In this document: positions 50,954-64,000 of the stretch, piece after piece | How the letters are laid out: each line of letters starts with the position of its first letter | Position numbering within the stretch: position 1 is the stretch's first letter | Assembly: GCF_949628215.1 (NCBI RefSeq) | Contig: NC_134280.1 | Coordinates: forward strand, 6,893,795 to 6,957,794 | Source of the DNA: Phalacrocorax aristotelis | Lineage: Eukaryota > Chordata > Aves > Suliformes > Phalacrocoracidae | Direction of reading: 5' to 3' | DNA length: 64,000 nucleotides | Notes under the pieces: model-generated | What the model was told of the DNA's origin: nothing | What the model saw: only the letters and a program-made list of their open reading frames with translations | Databases searched by the model: none | Made by a program: the position numbers and the translations under genes

Positions 50954-51806
50954 AGAATCATAGAATGGTTAAGGTTGGAAGGGACCGTTAGAGGCCATCC
51001 AGCCCAACCCCCCTGCAGGGAGCAGGGACATCCCCAACTAGATCAGGTTGCTCAGAGCCCCATCCAGCCTGACCTTGAATGTTTCCAGGGCTGGGGCATC
51101 AGCCACCTCTCTGGGCAACTGGGCCAGTGCTTCACCACCCTCAGTGTAAACAATTTCTTCCTTATATCCAGTCTAAATCTCCCCTCCTTTAGTTTAAAAC
51201 CATCACCCCTTGTCCTGTCACAACAGGCCTTGTTAAAAAGATTGCCCCCTTCTTTCCTATAGCCCCCCTTTAAGCACTGAAAGGCCACAATAAGGTCTCC
51301 CACAGCCTTCTCTTCTCCAGGCTGAACAACCCCAGCTCTCCCAGCCCGGCCTCACAGCAGGAGGGGCTCCGGCCCTCGGAGCATTTTTGTGGCCCCCTCT
51401 GGCCCCGCTCCAACAGCCCCGTGTCCCTCCTGCGCTGAGGAGCCCAGAGCTGGCCGCAGCGCTGCGGGGGGTCTCCCCAGAGCGGGGCAGAGGGGCAGGA
51501 TCCCCTCCCTCGCCCTGCTGCCCACGCTGCCTTTGGTGCAGCCCAGGACACGGTTGGCTTCAGGGCTGCGAGCGCACGTTGCTGGCTCATGTCTGGCCTT
51601 TCGTTCACCAGCACCCCAAGTCCTTCTCCGCAGGGCTGCTCTCAGTCCCTTCATCCCCCAGCCTGTGTCGATACCGGGGGTTGCCCCGACCCAGGCGCAG
51701 GGCCTTGCCCTTGGCCTTGTTGAACCTCATGGGGTTCTCAGAGGCCCACCTCTCCAGCTTGTCCAGGTCTCTCTGGATGGCATCCCGTCCCTCAGGCGTG
51801 TCAACT
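50954..51806 (-). mobile_element. CR1 LINE 3' fragment, sister of the 40.7-kb copy
   Basis: The + strand starts AGAATCATAGAATGGTTAAG (reversed CR1 3' end) and stops matching CR1 at about 51806. It is the same subfamily as the copy at 40684-42115 and in the same orientation. Roughly 6% of bases differ over the first 485 bp. None differ from 51442 to 51779, then several differ again before the truncation. ORF2 C-terminal text is readable on the minus strand with frameshifts. Confidence 0.93.
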
Positions 51807-51848
51807 ACTTAGTAAATTAGTTTTTACTTAAGAAAAACTACTTAGTAA
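51803..51848. repeat. 13-bp direct repeat at the CR1 5' junction
   Basis: AACTACTTAGTAA occurs at 51803-51815, overlapping the last CR1 bases, and again at 51836-51848. The 20 bp between are AT-rich. This could be filler DNA or slippage from the insertion event. Confidence 0.7.
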
Positions 51849-54816
51849 TATCAGACCAAATGATAAGAGTTGTTCCCCTGCAAACATACAGATGAGATAC
51901 CTATTTTTTATCTCAGAGATCTCTGGTTTAGATTTAGGCAAAAAAAATGGGCAAGTAGAAGGAGGTGATGTCTTCAAGGGTAGAATTTCTGCACATTTTT
52001 TGGCAAGAAGGATTTCTCTGAACAAATTTTCTGTTCTCCCAGCAAAAAGGTAGATCAATTCAATGCATGGATATAATTTAAAAGATATCTATGCTCTAAG
52101 CAATTTATCCAATTGTGGCTGGAGGGAACACTTCAGATAACCTCAAACTACTTGTCAGGTTGTGGGAAAGACGGCACATACTTTCCACAAATACATTTTC
52201 AGAAAAAGGAATTCTTTCAGGCTTTATTTTTCATTTTCACTCTTTTTTCTTCTGCTGCTTCTTCTTCCCAATTTTGTTTCTTTACTGAAGTGTTGTTTTA
52301 GTAAAACACTATTTCGCTTTCTCACAAAAATTGGATAATTTTAAAGTGATTTTTTAATTTCTGTAAAATGATGCTGAGTTTGAAGTATCTGTTTTGGTTA
52401 AAAATATGCAATGAAATCGTAGCCTGAATTGGAACTTCTCCCAGCATACCCCTTCGGTTTAGATTTGTATGTTTGTCTGTGGGTTATTTGAATGTTATCA
52501 TCTCATATTCTCATTAAAGTAAGGATTTCTACATGTTACCTTGCCTAGCCTTTAGGTACGTACAGATTTGATAGAGATCTTTCTCTCTCAGATCTTTTGA
52601 GGAAAAATGGCAAAGCACCTTTCAGCAGTGCGCCGTGAACCGCGCTTCATTAGCTTCCCGTACGCCTGCCGTGAGAGCAGAAGAGGAACTTGCCATATTA
52701 TAGGATGGAAAAATAGCGCCGAGTCGTGCTTTGGCTTTCATGTTTCCAATTTATGTTTTCTGACTTACCTTCTGTGACAGCTTGAAACTCCTGGAAGGCA
52801 AAAGGCTAAGAAGTGAGAGAAAGCTTTGGGCTTACCCTTACTGTCATGTCTCTTTCAGGTATTTTACGTGTGTACTTGTGTTCAGCAGTATCAATTGACT
52901 TTCAGACAATGCTATGTCAGAAAGTATTAATACTCACAATTAATATATTGATATATAGTTTTATTCTGTCATTCCTCATTTTGTTTCTGTCGCTGTCCTG
53001 TACGCTGCTGTGACACTTTCCCAGTGATGCTGAAGAGCAATGGCTTTGGAGGAAGCCCCATCCCCACTCACTGAGAGCAGAAAGCGGTACGGCAATGATC
53101 GGCTTCCCTTCTGTCAGCCGGGGATGCTGGTACAGCACCCCTCTGCAGGGGGAGAATTTCTTTGTAGGGTTCATTTACAAGCAGAAAATTTAATGGGCTG
53201 CGAGGTTCGATCATGAAGGCTTTTTTTCTGCTGAAGCAGCTTGTCATTTTATTTTAACTACAGGAGACAGGACAAAATTGTTAAAGCAATCCAATTATAT
53301 TAGCTATTGAACAGGGGATTTCTGTCTACCTTTTCTGAGTGAAAGAAAGTACCAATGGCTGCATTAGTCTTTAAAATTTTCCAAACTGCAACCCCCCCCA
53401 ACATGGCCGGGGGACTTTGAGAAGTCTGGGTATTCTGCTACAGTTCAGCACTTCTGACAATCCACCCCCTGCTCTGCAGTTTCCCCCCCGTAAAGGCTGT
53501 CTTTGCTGGAATTAGAACAATGAACCCCATAGTCCTTCTTTTTGATCCGTTTTAAAATGAGACAGGAATTAAGTAGGGGAACTCTGAATTTCTGACTTGA
53601 TTTTATCTTTGTATCAGAGTATTTCAGAGAGTCTGTCATCGTCCAAAGGAGAAAGCAAGCCAGTCACAACAACTAGCTGGTATTTATTTATTTATTTACA
53701 GTTTAGCAAGGGAGAGGTTGTACAAGCGTAGGAAAACGTTTGGGGTGCCTGGAGAGCAAGGGCACCCTCAGTTACGAGGTGCAGCTTCTCTTCTAAATAT
53801 TCACACCCCACCACCCCCATTAGCATGGGTAAATGGCGACAGCAATGTCTGTGGAGCCTTTTTATATACGTGGGGAAATAATTAAGTCCCCACTTTTGAA
53901 AAATGCGTAACGACCTAGGGTTGCTCAGCTGTTCAAGCTAATGGTCAGGACCTTCAGTATTATTCGGGTCCCGCTCTTGCCAGCACACTTCTCACACCTC
54001 TCCTCTCTTCCAGGCTGCAAACTGCAAGCGCTGCTTCCAGAGCCACACAGGACACAAAGACCTTGCTCTCCACCTCCAGTTGAGATGGTTTTTGTCATTT
54101 CTTTTGTTTTGACACAAGTACCTCCCTGCTCACGCCGTTCCTTCCCACCCACTCAGTGCTCAGAGCATTGTATGCCACACGGACGGCTCACGGGCTCCTC
54201 ATGGGTCAGCCCAGGAGTCATGCAGGTAGTTACCACCGCCAGGACCTGGGGAGCACCATCGGCAGCCTGCAGCCTTCCTGGCTGGCTGCCCATCGTCACC
54301 CACTGGGGAGGGGACGGTCACCCTGAGCACCTCGGGGTCCCTCCTCAACTGCACCATAACCAGGGCAGAATTATTTGGCTCAGGAAGTAAAGCAAGCAGC
54401 CAAATATGTGGCCATGTTTTAGCAGTCCCTCCATCTCAAATATTTCAAGTAATGTTTGTGCTTTATTCACAACTGAAATAAAAACACAGAAGTCAGTTGT
54501 ATTTCTTTGGAGCTCTCTTGTTATTTTCCCAGTATGAGAGCCACATACCCTGCTGTCAGACCCTCAGGTATTCACATACCCTTTTTAACTTACAAAACCA
54601 AGTTCTAACAAGTAGCTTATATCAATTCCTCTGTACTTACCTAATTTAAAATACACCTTCTGAGAAAAAAAAAACACAAACTCCAGACTGTGGCAGGATG
54701 TTACATGCTTCCTACAAAGCAGCGCGCACACTCCATTTCCACTTGCCGCAGCTACCACTGTCTAATTCCCGGTGTCAGGGGCTAGGTGGCTGGGAGCTGC
54801 AGCTGATCGCAAAGTC

Positions 54817-54850
54817 AGGAGGAGGAGGAGGAGGAGGAGGAAGGGGAGGA
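54817..54850 (+). repeat. (AGG)n microsatellite
   Basis: About ten AGG units with a small interruption at the end. It produces poly-glycine or poly-serine in chance frames. Confidence 0.9.
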
Positions 54851-55400
54851 ATCAGTGCAAATCTTAGGACCTGTCTGGAAGTGAAAGATTTTTGATTCAG
54901 TGCAAAACAACTCCTTGTTTCTTGGGGCAGGCCGACCTGCACAATTTTGTTTTATCAAGGGAAATCCAAAAGCTTCCCAGCAGAATTTTGGGGAGAAGGG
55001 ATCAAAAAAATCAAAAATTTCCAAGCCAAAACCTGAGCCTGTGTTTGAGCAGCTGAAGATCGAGGCATCCTTAAGGATTTTTCTGCATGGTAACCCAACT
55101 AGTTAATGCACAGCTTTCATTCCTAGCAAAAGCTGCAGTGGTAAACGAAGGTTAATCCACCTTGCAATTATGAAAGCACACGACCTTATAACATCCTGGA
55201 AAGTAAGGCTGTGACTAGATGGAACAAACACGGCTCTTCCCACTAAAAGAAGATGTTGCTTAATTCCTGAATTCCTTGAAGCATTCCTGACAGCAGTCAC
55301 ATCTGCTGCCATAAAACCCATCACAGCCTCTGCCTTTGGGAAAAACGTATTTAATAATCAGTAAAGTTCAAGCTCAGCTTGTTGTGATGAATTATTAGAA

Positions 55401-55660
55401 CCCGTCATCATTTTCTTGCAAAAAAAAAAAAAAAAAAGGCTATAATGGAACACAATTTTATGTTTTTCCATTTAATTGATGACGGGCTGAGTTTTTATTA
55501 ATCTTCCTGGGCTCCAGTGTAAGATGCTGAAAAAGCTAATGTGAGATCATTGTATCTGGTTAATGTGTGTGCTTTGCAAAATTGATAAGGCCTGTCAAGG
55601 CATAAATTATTTAAAATTTGATAAATGTGTTGAAATCATTGAATTTTCAAACAGACAAAG
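55401..55660. promoter_or_regulatory. Candidate non-coding element with 10-bp inverted repeat
   Basis: CCCGTCATCA (55401-55410) and TGATGACGGG (55477-55486) are exact reverse complements around a 66-nt loop that holds an A18 run (55420-55437) and a nested TGGAA/TTCCA pair. The following 170 bp are repeat-free and rich in homeobox-like cores (TTATTAATC, GTTAATG, AAATTATTTAAAATTTG). Possibly a conserved enhancer. Inference from texture only. Confidence 0.3.
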
Positions 55661-58600
55661 CAGAGCTATTTCTCTTCCCCCCCCACCCCCTTCACACTGA
55701 GGAGTTTGTGGAGCTGCTCAATGATGCATTATTCTCACAGCACACGGCTTGTAAGGTACCAAAGTGAGCACGAGGAAGCCAGAGAAGCATCCTGCGCTGC
55801 CGCAGTGGTGACACAAATATAAACCCGTGAGTTACAGTGTCAGGGATGGAACTATCGAGAAGGAGAAGGCCACTGGAAGCCTCCCCCAGTATGAGTTTTT
55901 TACTGGTGAAACTGGGGGCGGGAGGAGGTTTCTGAGTACCACCTCCCTCCTACCACCCCTGCCTCTCCATCGGTGGGATAAAAAGCTCACAGCAGCACCA
56001 GCGAGTGGCTGAATTGTGCTTCAGAGCTGTTTATCCCAACAGATCTATTTATTTCAACTAATTGCCGAGAGTTTTTAAATGATTTCTGGCAGGGGTGAAG
56101 CTGTAGAAATGATTACTGGTGATTGATGAATAACCTGGATAAAATTCCCACAGCATCAGAACGATTAACTCTTGCACAGGTACACCTGCTTGTACTTAGT
56201 GCCTTGCCCACAGAGAAAGGCGTGGGAGCAAGTTCCAGATGAACCCAGATTTATTTGGGCAAACAGAGAAAATACAGCTCTTACAGATACCAGTGTCTCA
56301 TCAGTGCAGGCTCACTTCTCAAATATAGCTCCCAGGCAACGTTATTTAACGCTGTGCAGCTCTACTGTGGTCAGGATCATTCACGGAAGAGAAAGGTTTT
56401 GAAGAGCAATCACAATCTTTCAGTGAAGCGCACAGGGAGAACCCATGGTTTGAAGTTCAAAACTACATAAATATAAACCCCATCACCCTTCGGTTTGAGC
56501 TATCCTTGCCGTTAATGTAGCAAAAGAAAACAGCAAGGCACGTTGTGGATTCTGTACGTCTTGAGGGAGTCCAAGATTATGTCACCTACTGGAAAATACC
56601 TACAGTCTAATGGAAATTTTTGGTAACTAGGTGACATTTTACAGCCTCTGTAATACGGAAAAAGATTAGGTGATTTCTTCTGTTTGGAAACTGATGGTTT
56701 GGAGGGAATGGGAAAATGCAGGTGCAGCAGAGGAGGACTACAGCAATAGCCATCTATTTGAATGTATACACCAACTTCCCTAAGCTAGTATTTTTCAAAT
56801 ATCCTACTAGCAATATTTTCCACTACAGAGAAGCATTATATTGAAATGGGAAGATGCTGAGGAAGTAATTTTTCTCCAGCATGTGCTGCATTCTTTTAAT
56901 ACAGGTTCTTTTATTTCCCGGAAATTGCTAACCAACGTGAATAAGCAGCTGAACAAAGAGCATCGGCCCATCCTTGCTAACAGCAAAAAGCTGTCATCAA
57001 GTGAAGGGCCTTTGCAACATATAGAGGAAAAGGACGCGTTGGAGTTCGGTTCTCTTATATTGCAGAAAGCTTTATTCAAACTAGGAAAAAATCTGCACAC
57101 GCACAAAGGAGGTTTTACATTAAAAGAGCACAAATATTATTCACGTTTCTGAACAATGTGCCCTCATTCCTGCTCCTGCGCTGGGCACTGAGCAGAACCA
57201 GGCGGTTCTTTGTTAGACACCTTTTTACTGAACATATGCAAAACACAACAAATGTACTACCCAGAGCCTGCAAGGTCCCCTTCCCTGCAACCGACCGAGC
57301 TGACAACTCTGTCAGCCTCTGAATCTCGTTCCTGTAATGAAATCAGTGAAACAAGACAGCACTAGGATGAAGCAGAGTCGAGAGTTAAGGCTGTGAAAGA
57401 CTGGAGAATCCTACAGTCTGCAAACTCTTTCACAGAGGAGGAAAAAATTACTTGGGTTAAATGTAATGTGCCGATTTCAGCAGTGGCTAGTGATTGCCAT
57501 CGAGGCCTTAAACAGGAATATTACATCCTTATAACTCAACATATTAACTATTTTGTGTCCCCATGTTATGAAAGCTGCTTTGTTGCCACATGAAATAGTC
57601 CACGTCACTGCAGCTCCAGGGATGTGTTTCATTATCTTACGGGTACACATCATTCGGTGTAACACACAGATAATGAAAAGCAGTAGTAGCTCAGCACAGT
57701 GCAACTCTGCAGTTCCACCATTGTGGTTTTGAAATAATTGTGCCCTAATATCTTATCAATGTGACCAAGCCACTTGGTTTTAGCATGCATTAACGTTTCC
57801 CACCCTTCAGCCATCCCGAACCTTGTACCTACATATTTCTTCTTTTTATATCAGAGCCTTCTGAAAAAAGCAGTTCAGAAAGCAATGCTCTGCACTCTCA
57901 TTTGGAGTGAGAGCCCCCTGAAGAGACATACATTGAGTATTACCGGTAACACATGCCTCAATGCCCTCTAGATCTCTTCATAAAAGGAGGAGGGAGAAAA
58001 GCCAAAGAGCCATTGCAAGGATTTCAATAAACATTGCAAAAGAAAAGTAGCCCAGAAGGACAATTGTGTGTGTTCCTGTGCCCTTGCCAGAGGACAGTCA
58101 GAGCTGGGTGCGGACACAAGCAAAGTTAGAACCTCCTGTGAAGCAGGCAGCTTTTTTCCTATGTATTTCTCCTTAAAATTTCCTACCGCAATCCCCTCCG
58201 GTTCAATTGCTAACAGCAATACCAACTATAGGTGTCCATTAGCATTTGAAGCAGCAGATCATTTAGCTGTGCAGACACAGAGGAAAGTTTTTGGTATTTC
58301 AGTACTGCCAGGCTCCTGGTCCTAGCTGGAATCTAGGAATGCAATAGAAAAGCCTCTTTTCTGTGCTTCTAAAGGCCTCAGGTCAGTTTTAGGGTGAAGG
58401 ATGGGTGAACATGTGCATCAGTTCTTGTTTCATCTGAGCAGAGTCACATCTCTGCAGCAGGGGAATTATTTCCCTGGCAGTGGGGATGGCCAGCTGTTCT
58501 CAGCATCTCCTGGCTGATTTTGAGCTTGCGAGCAGGCTTAAAAGTGGCTGAAGAACCATGCATAAACATGACTTTGCTTCACCAGAAGCTTTCCATCACA

Positions 58601-60321
58601 GTGGAAACGATGCTTCCCCCAGCATGGTTATGACAGCGCTATTTGTGCTGGTGCAGATAAGCATCTGTCACTGTTTCCATTAGAATCTCCTATTTTCCTG
58701 GGTTCCTAGCTCAGCCATAAAAAATGTAGCGTAGAGGCAGAAAGTTGACATGCAAGGTCTCAGGCTGAGAGCGATCAGTGTTGTCTCCCCCCCTCCCTTT
58801 CTAATCTGAAGAAAAAAATAACGTGTCTCTGCAGAGACACACCTGACTGCTGCCTTTCAATCCAGCCATAGATTTATTTGGCAATAGTGATGGCCACCTT
58901 TCAACATTCAAGTTGTGAACGTTGCCGCGATGGCTGCCTTGCACCATTCAGTCTTAATTACTGCAGTAGGGGTGATCAGGAAGAACACGTGGTAAGTGGG
59001 TAAGGTGGGTGTGGGCTCTGGTTTAGAGCCTATTGCTAGAGAACAGGCCCCAGTGAAGATTAAGGGCTTTGGAGTTTCTGATCTTTGCCAGATGATGAAT
59101 TGAAAAATTGAAGATTATAGAAATAGCAATTGAATAGTATAGGAACTGAGTACCACTAGGAGCTAAAGGTGTAGAAGACACCTTTGGGAGCAGTAGCAGA
59201 AGGAAAAGCAAGCCCGGTGCTGCAGATTCCCTAGTGAGACAGGCAGCACAAAATCCCACCCTATGAATTCAGTATCAGCACTCGGTGTTTTGGCTGCTTT
59301 AGGCAAACGTCCACCCCATGATCTTGCTGTCCCATCCCGTGCAGTGGTAATACTGGGAGCCCACCATCCCGATCCTGGCGCTGCAAGGTCGGTGATGAAG
59401 TGAGAGCAGCAGTTTGGGGATGTGGACAGTACAATACTTCTTTCTTCTTTCCCTTTTAAGCACCTTTTCTTTCTGTTCACACATTTTGTAGAAACAACTG
59501 CAGCTGAAAGTTTTTCTTTGTACATTAGTATGATGGTATAAGAAAGTCCTGAAGAGAACAAACCCTGACGACACGTTCTCCCAAATTTATATTCAAGCTT
59601 TAAAGGACATAAAAAGTTAGATAATGGTTTCTAGCCTGTTGAAACAGAGATCCTGCTTCTGACCTCTTGAGTACATGCTCCAGTTCTGCATTTTCAACAG
59701 GACTTCTCTTTCACGGCGTACAGGAAGAACGAACATGGGCAGTGTGTCTCTATATTAAATTGGAAATCTGCTCTTTACTGGGACCTGCGTGTTTGATTGA
59801 AATCTAACGCCATTCTGTCACTACCAGAAGTAGTTATGTGCTTCCTGATTGCAAACAATCTTGCATTAGACTTAGCTCAGTCTAGTCATGTTTCTGAAGA
59901 ACGCTGAGGTGTGCTCTATGGCCAGGATGGCTCAGCACTTCTTGAAGGTTAGGCCTTGCTAAATACAGGCATCTTCGCACCTGGAACCAACACACCAAAA
60001 ACACGGTTCCTTTCATTGCCTGTCTCAAATTAAGAGCACAAATGAACATGCTGAGTTTGGAAAAAAAGGAAGAAGGAACACCAGAAAAGACAAAGGTATA
60101 ATAAACATTTTAGTACACAATTACAGTACTAGAAGCAGCTGAGTAAGAGAGGACTTTAAGCTTAAAGCAGTTGGGAGGTTAAGTGGGGAGAAAAAAAAAG
60201 GGGAATGGAAAATTCTGTTCTATTTCACTTCGTCTTTTAGCAGAGATGCCACTTTGCTGTTCAGGTTTTCCAGCATCCTTAGACATGTTCTTAGGTAACA
60301 AATCCAAGAGCAAAGGGTGTC

Positions 60322-60903
60322 TGTCGCAGTCGTGGTTTAATCCCAGCCAGCAACTAAGCCCCACACAGCCCATCCCCGTGGGATGTGGGAGAGAATCAGA
60401 AGAGTAAGAGTGAGAAAACCCGTGGGTTATGATAAAGACAGTTTAACAAGTAAAGCAAAAGCCGCACATGCAAGCACAGCAAACCAAGGAATTCAGTCAC
60501 TCCTTCCCATGGGCAGGCGGGTGCTCAGCCATCTCTGGGACAGCAGGGCTTCATCACACGTAACGGTGACTTGGGAAGACAAACACCATCACTCTGAACG
60601 TCCCCTCCTCCCTCCTTCTTCCCCCAGCTCTATATGCTGAGCATGACGCCATGTGGTGTGGGACATCCCTGGGGTCAGTTGGGGTCACTGTCACAGCCGT
60701 GTCCCCTCCCGACTCCTTGTGCCCCCCCCAGCTCCTCGCTGGTGGGTGGGGTGAGGGGCAGGAAATGCCTTGGCTCTGTCTAAGCCCCGCTCAGCAGTAA
60801 TGAAAACATCTCTATCATCAGCACTGTTTTCAGCACAGATCCAAACCATAGCCCCATACTGGTTACAATGAATAAAATTAACTCTACCCCAGAGAACAGC
60901 ACA
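60322..60903 (-). mobile_element. ERVL-type solo LTR, antisense, next to exon 2
   Basis: The block begins TGTCGCAGTCGTGG and ends AGAACAGCACA on the + strand, TG...CA ends. Its minus-strand wording (TAGAGTTAATTTTATTC, then GGGGCTATGGTTTGGATC, then CTGAAAACAGTGCTG) matches an LTR family I know to be very common in birds and that I believe is ERVL-class. About 580 bp, no internal genes. A clean target duplication is not visible (GTGTC on the left, GTTCC on the right), so the ends may be off by a few bases. It ends 262 bp before the exon 2 acceptor. Confidence 0.8.
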
Positions 60904-61909
<1,006 letters not shown>

Positions 61910-63945
61910 TACAGTCGTGGGTAACTGTAGAGATACAGCATCAGTAGTAAAAATAACCATTTCCATTAACCTTCTGGAGAAGAATATGGTTTCCTATCAG
62001 GTTAAAAAGTCTTTAAAAACTGTAGCTGTGTTTGTGCTGTATCGTAAATAATCAAACTATTTATGTAACAACCATTTTCATTTGAGACCGTTGCATTTTA
62101 GCTCTCTCATCATTAATAAGGGAACTACCAGGCAGACGTGACAAAAATCTAACAAAATTATGTCTATAATGAGCATTGATTTTGAAAATCAGTTTTTCAA
62201 ACTAGATTCGACGGCAAAGAGGTTGTCTTTTACTTGAACTGGAGAGCGCTTAGCAGGATCCTATTTCTCATTGGGAACTTTAGAAGACAGCAATATAAAG
62301 AGCAAACAATGAAGCAGACTCGCAGCTGCTTATACACAAAATCCAAATAAAGAGCTCTCCCACTAACTTCATAAAGAATGTTACACACGTGGGGCTCAAG
62401 GAATCAAGTCCAAATACTAAGAGAAAGTGCTATTTCTAGGACAAAAGAAAAAAAAGGAAAGGAACCTGTATTTCTATGAGTTGTAGTAGTTGTACATATT
62501 CACTGAGGTGAAGAGGGAGTAGTTCTTCCTTCAGACTTCTTACCGGTACATGATTATGCAATGATGTAATTAGACATTGATGAGCTTTAGTTTATTAGAC
62601 CCACCTGGTGTGCAGGTTTGGTGTACGTTTCTTCCTTCCATGGTCACCCTTGGTTTTGATTCTTCTCAAATGTTTACATACACACCGGTACTAGTTTTAC
62701 AGCGATAGAGAATAAACATACCTTGGAAAAAGATGATCTCTGTTTAAGTCTGATGATAACGGGGCTGGCTTCCACTTAACAGAAGTACTTATCTTGCTAT
62801 CTAGCCCTCTGAGCGCTGCACTGTAGCAAGGAAAGCGCATCACAGCATAAGGACGATGCCTGAACACCACAAGCTTTCTGCATAATGGCACCCAGTTGCC
62901 TTCCTTAGTATCGCATTGCATACCTGAAGCCAAAATACAAGCAATGACAGAGAGGACAACAAAAATCTATGCATCTTTGCCTCATAAAATAGATTTCAAA
63001 CAATTGCAATCAATATAAAAATATTCAGCCAGACTTTCCCCTAGTACAGAACAGCATCGCTTCGCTAGAGGTAGGCGTAAGAGCCGAGGGTCCGGCTGTG
63101 GTGTTGCTTCCACAGGATAGATGTTGCTCCCATTGCAGTTCGCTCCAGCGATGCTGCTCCAAGCATCAATCCCCCGCGCTTTCGTTGGGTATCGATTTTG
63201 CTGCTGCTGCCAATTTGCTATCCTAGTCCTTTGTGACGGTTCAATGCCACAGGTCCCGTGGAAAGAGCTGGCTGAGGAAGTGCTTTTTATTGCCTACAAT
63301 CAAACTTACATGCAGGGTCCAAGAAGTTACATACCGCTTAAATAAAGTACTATTAAAATCCTCTGTTCAAGTGGTGTGCACCCAGACAAATGATTATGAC
63401 AGGTCGGAAGGACTCACTTGTGAGATGAATTCTGATTTCCTTGGTAAAGTCTCATACAAGAAAAAAAAATTACTCTGTTAAAAATATACTACAAGTAACT
63501 GACTAATTTGTTTTTCTTTTTAGGTGACAAATTTAAATGTGTGGTTTAGTTTGATCAATAATCTAAATGTTTTCCTTCACCTTATTTCATGCAGAGTCTC
63601 TCCTGGTCTAAATGATGGTTTTTTAGTTTGTCTGTTACTGTTGATCCCTACAAGATGGTCTACTTTGTATTCTGTATAGCGTGCCCTCGTTCTGGCTGTA
63701 TATAAGCTTGGATTTATTGCTATGAGTTCAGTGGTTGGTGCTTTTGTAACTTAGCTGTAAGCCATGATTTTATTGCCATGTTATTTTTACTCAGCACTGT
63801 AGGCAATTAAAAGAAAACCCTACATGCTGTTTATTATAGAGTATGTGGAAATGATGTATGTATATACACTTAAATATGTGTACATATACAGAATATATGT
63901 GTACATGTATTTGTATGTAAATAAAGAGAGTTTGCTAAATCTGGC
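61910..63945 (+). other. NXPH2: NXPH2 3' UTR (about 2 kb)
   Basis: AT-rich non-coding sequence follows the stop codon. AATAAA hexamers occur at 62346, 62711, 63341 and 63920. The last is the best candidate because a T- and GT-rich downstream element follows it. Earlier ones could give shorter mRNAs. The sequence before the last signal (63850-63915) is an alternating TGTATA-rich stretch. The exact cleavage point, roughly 63940-63950, is inferred. Confidence 0.7.
63920..63925 (+). terminator. NXPH2: Probable NXPH2 poly(A) signal
   Basis: Canonical AATAAA followed about 45-70 bp later by T-rich and TGTG/GTTTTT sequence, the usual downstream element. It is the last AATAAA in the window. Confidence 0.65.
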
Positions 63946-64000
63946 ACTTGCTTATGGCATATTTGATTTTTTTTTGTTACTTTGTGTTTTTATATATATA

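Larger units (their letters stand above)
51849..60321. other. Intron 1, distal segment
   Basis: About 8.5 kb without a recognised transposon or exon. It holds a (TTTA)n run at 53681-53698 and several AT-rich stretches that could be regulatory. An open frame of 103 codons at 56841-57152 has no recognised homology, and its antisense is also open, so I do not call it a gene. Confidence 0.5.

Noticed and set aside
56841..57152. Intronic open frame of 103 codons beginning MKWEDAEEV
   Set aside because: No homology recognised, no splice or promoter context, and the opposite strand is also open over nearly the same span. Frames of this size are expected by chance in 64 kb.

Overview
This window is vertebrate nuclear DNA, almost certainly from a bird. 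It contains one protein-coding gene, neurexophilin-2 (NXPH2), on the + strand. A bird is indicated by several CR1 LINE copies with avian-type 3' ends, by an LTR of a family I recognise as common in birds, and by a compact CpG-island promoter in front of a long AT-rich intron. I see no bacterial-style operons, CRISPR arrays, tRNA or rRNA genes, and no second gene.

Layout. 1-17.9 kb is 5' flanking DNA without genes. It holds a CR1 split by a younger solo LTR (7817-9322) and an ancient decayed LINE (about 16.1-17.0 kb). 17.9-20.8 kb is GC/CpG-rich: a small CpG islet at 17.9 kb, then the main NXPH2 island with the 5' leader, which carries three short upstream ORFs. Coding exon 1 (20344-20397) encodes only 18 residues, most of the signal peptide, and ends at a GTAAGT donor. 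A phase-0 intron of 40,768 bp follows (20398-61165). It contains five recognisable CR1 copies, all antisense to the gene, and an antisense ERVL-type solo LTR 262 bp before the last exon. Exon 2 (CDS 61166-61909) encodes the remaining 247 residues. A 3' UTR of about 2 kb ends at an AATAAA at 63920, about 80 bp before the window ends.

The encoded protein is 265 residues. It has the full neurexophilin plan: signal peptide, variable N-terminal region, a dibasic RTKR processing site, an N-glycosylated domain and a six-cysteine C-terminal domain. It is intact and highly conserved.

The least expected signal is in the repeats. Two CR1 copies 10.27 kb apart in the intron share a 338-bp block with no differences, while their flanking parts differ by roughly 6% on one side and more on the other. 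A second CR1 pair, one copy outside the gene and one in the intron, shows the same pattern in its GC-rich core (about 4 differences in 319 bp, against about 25% in the 3' part). This suggests local gene conversion among CR1 copies. I did not find a wholly new system.
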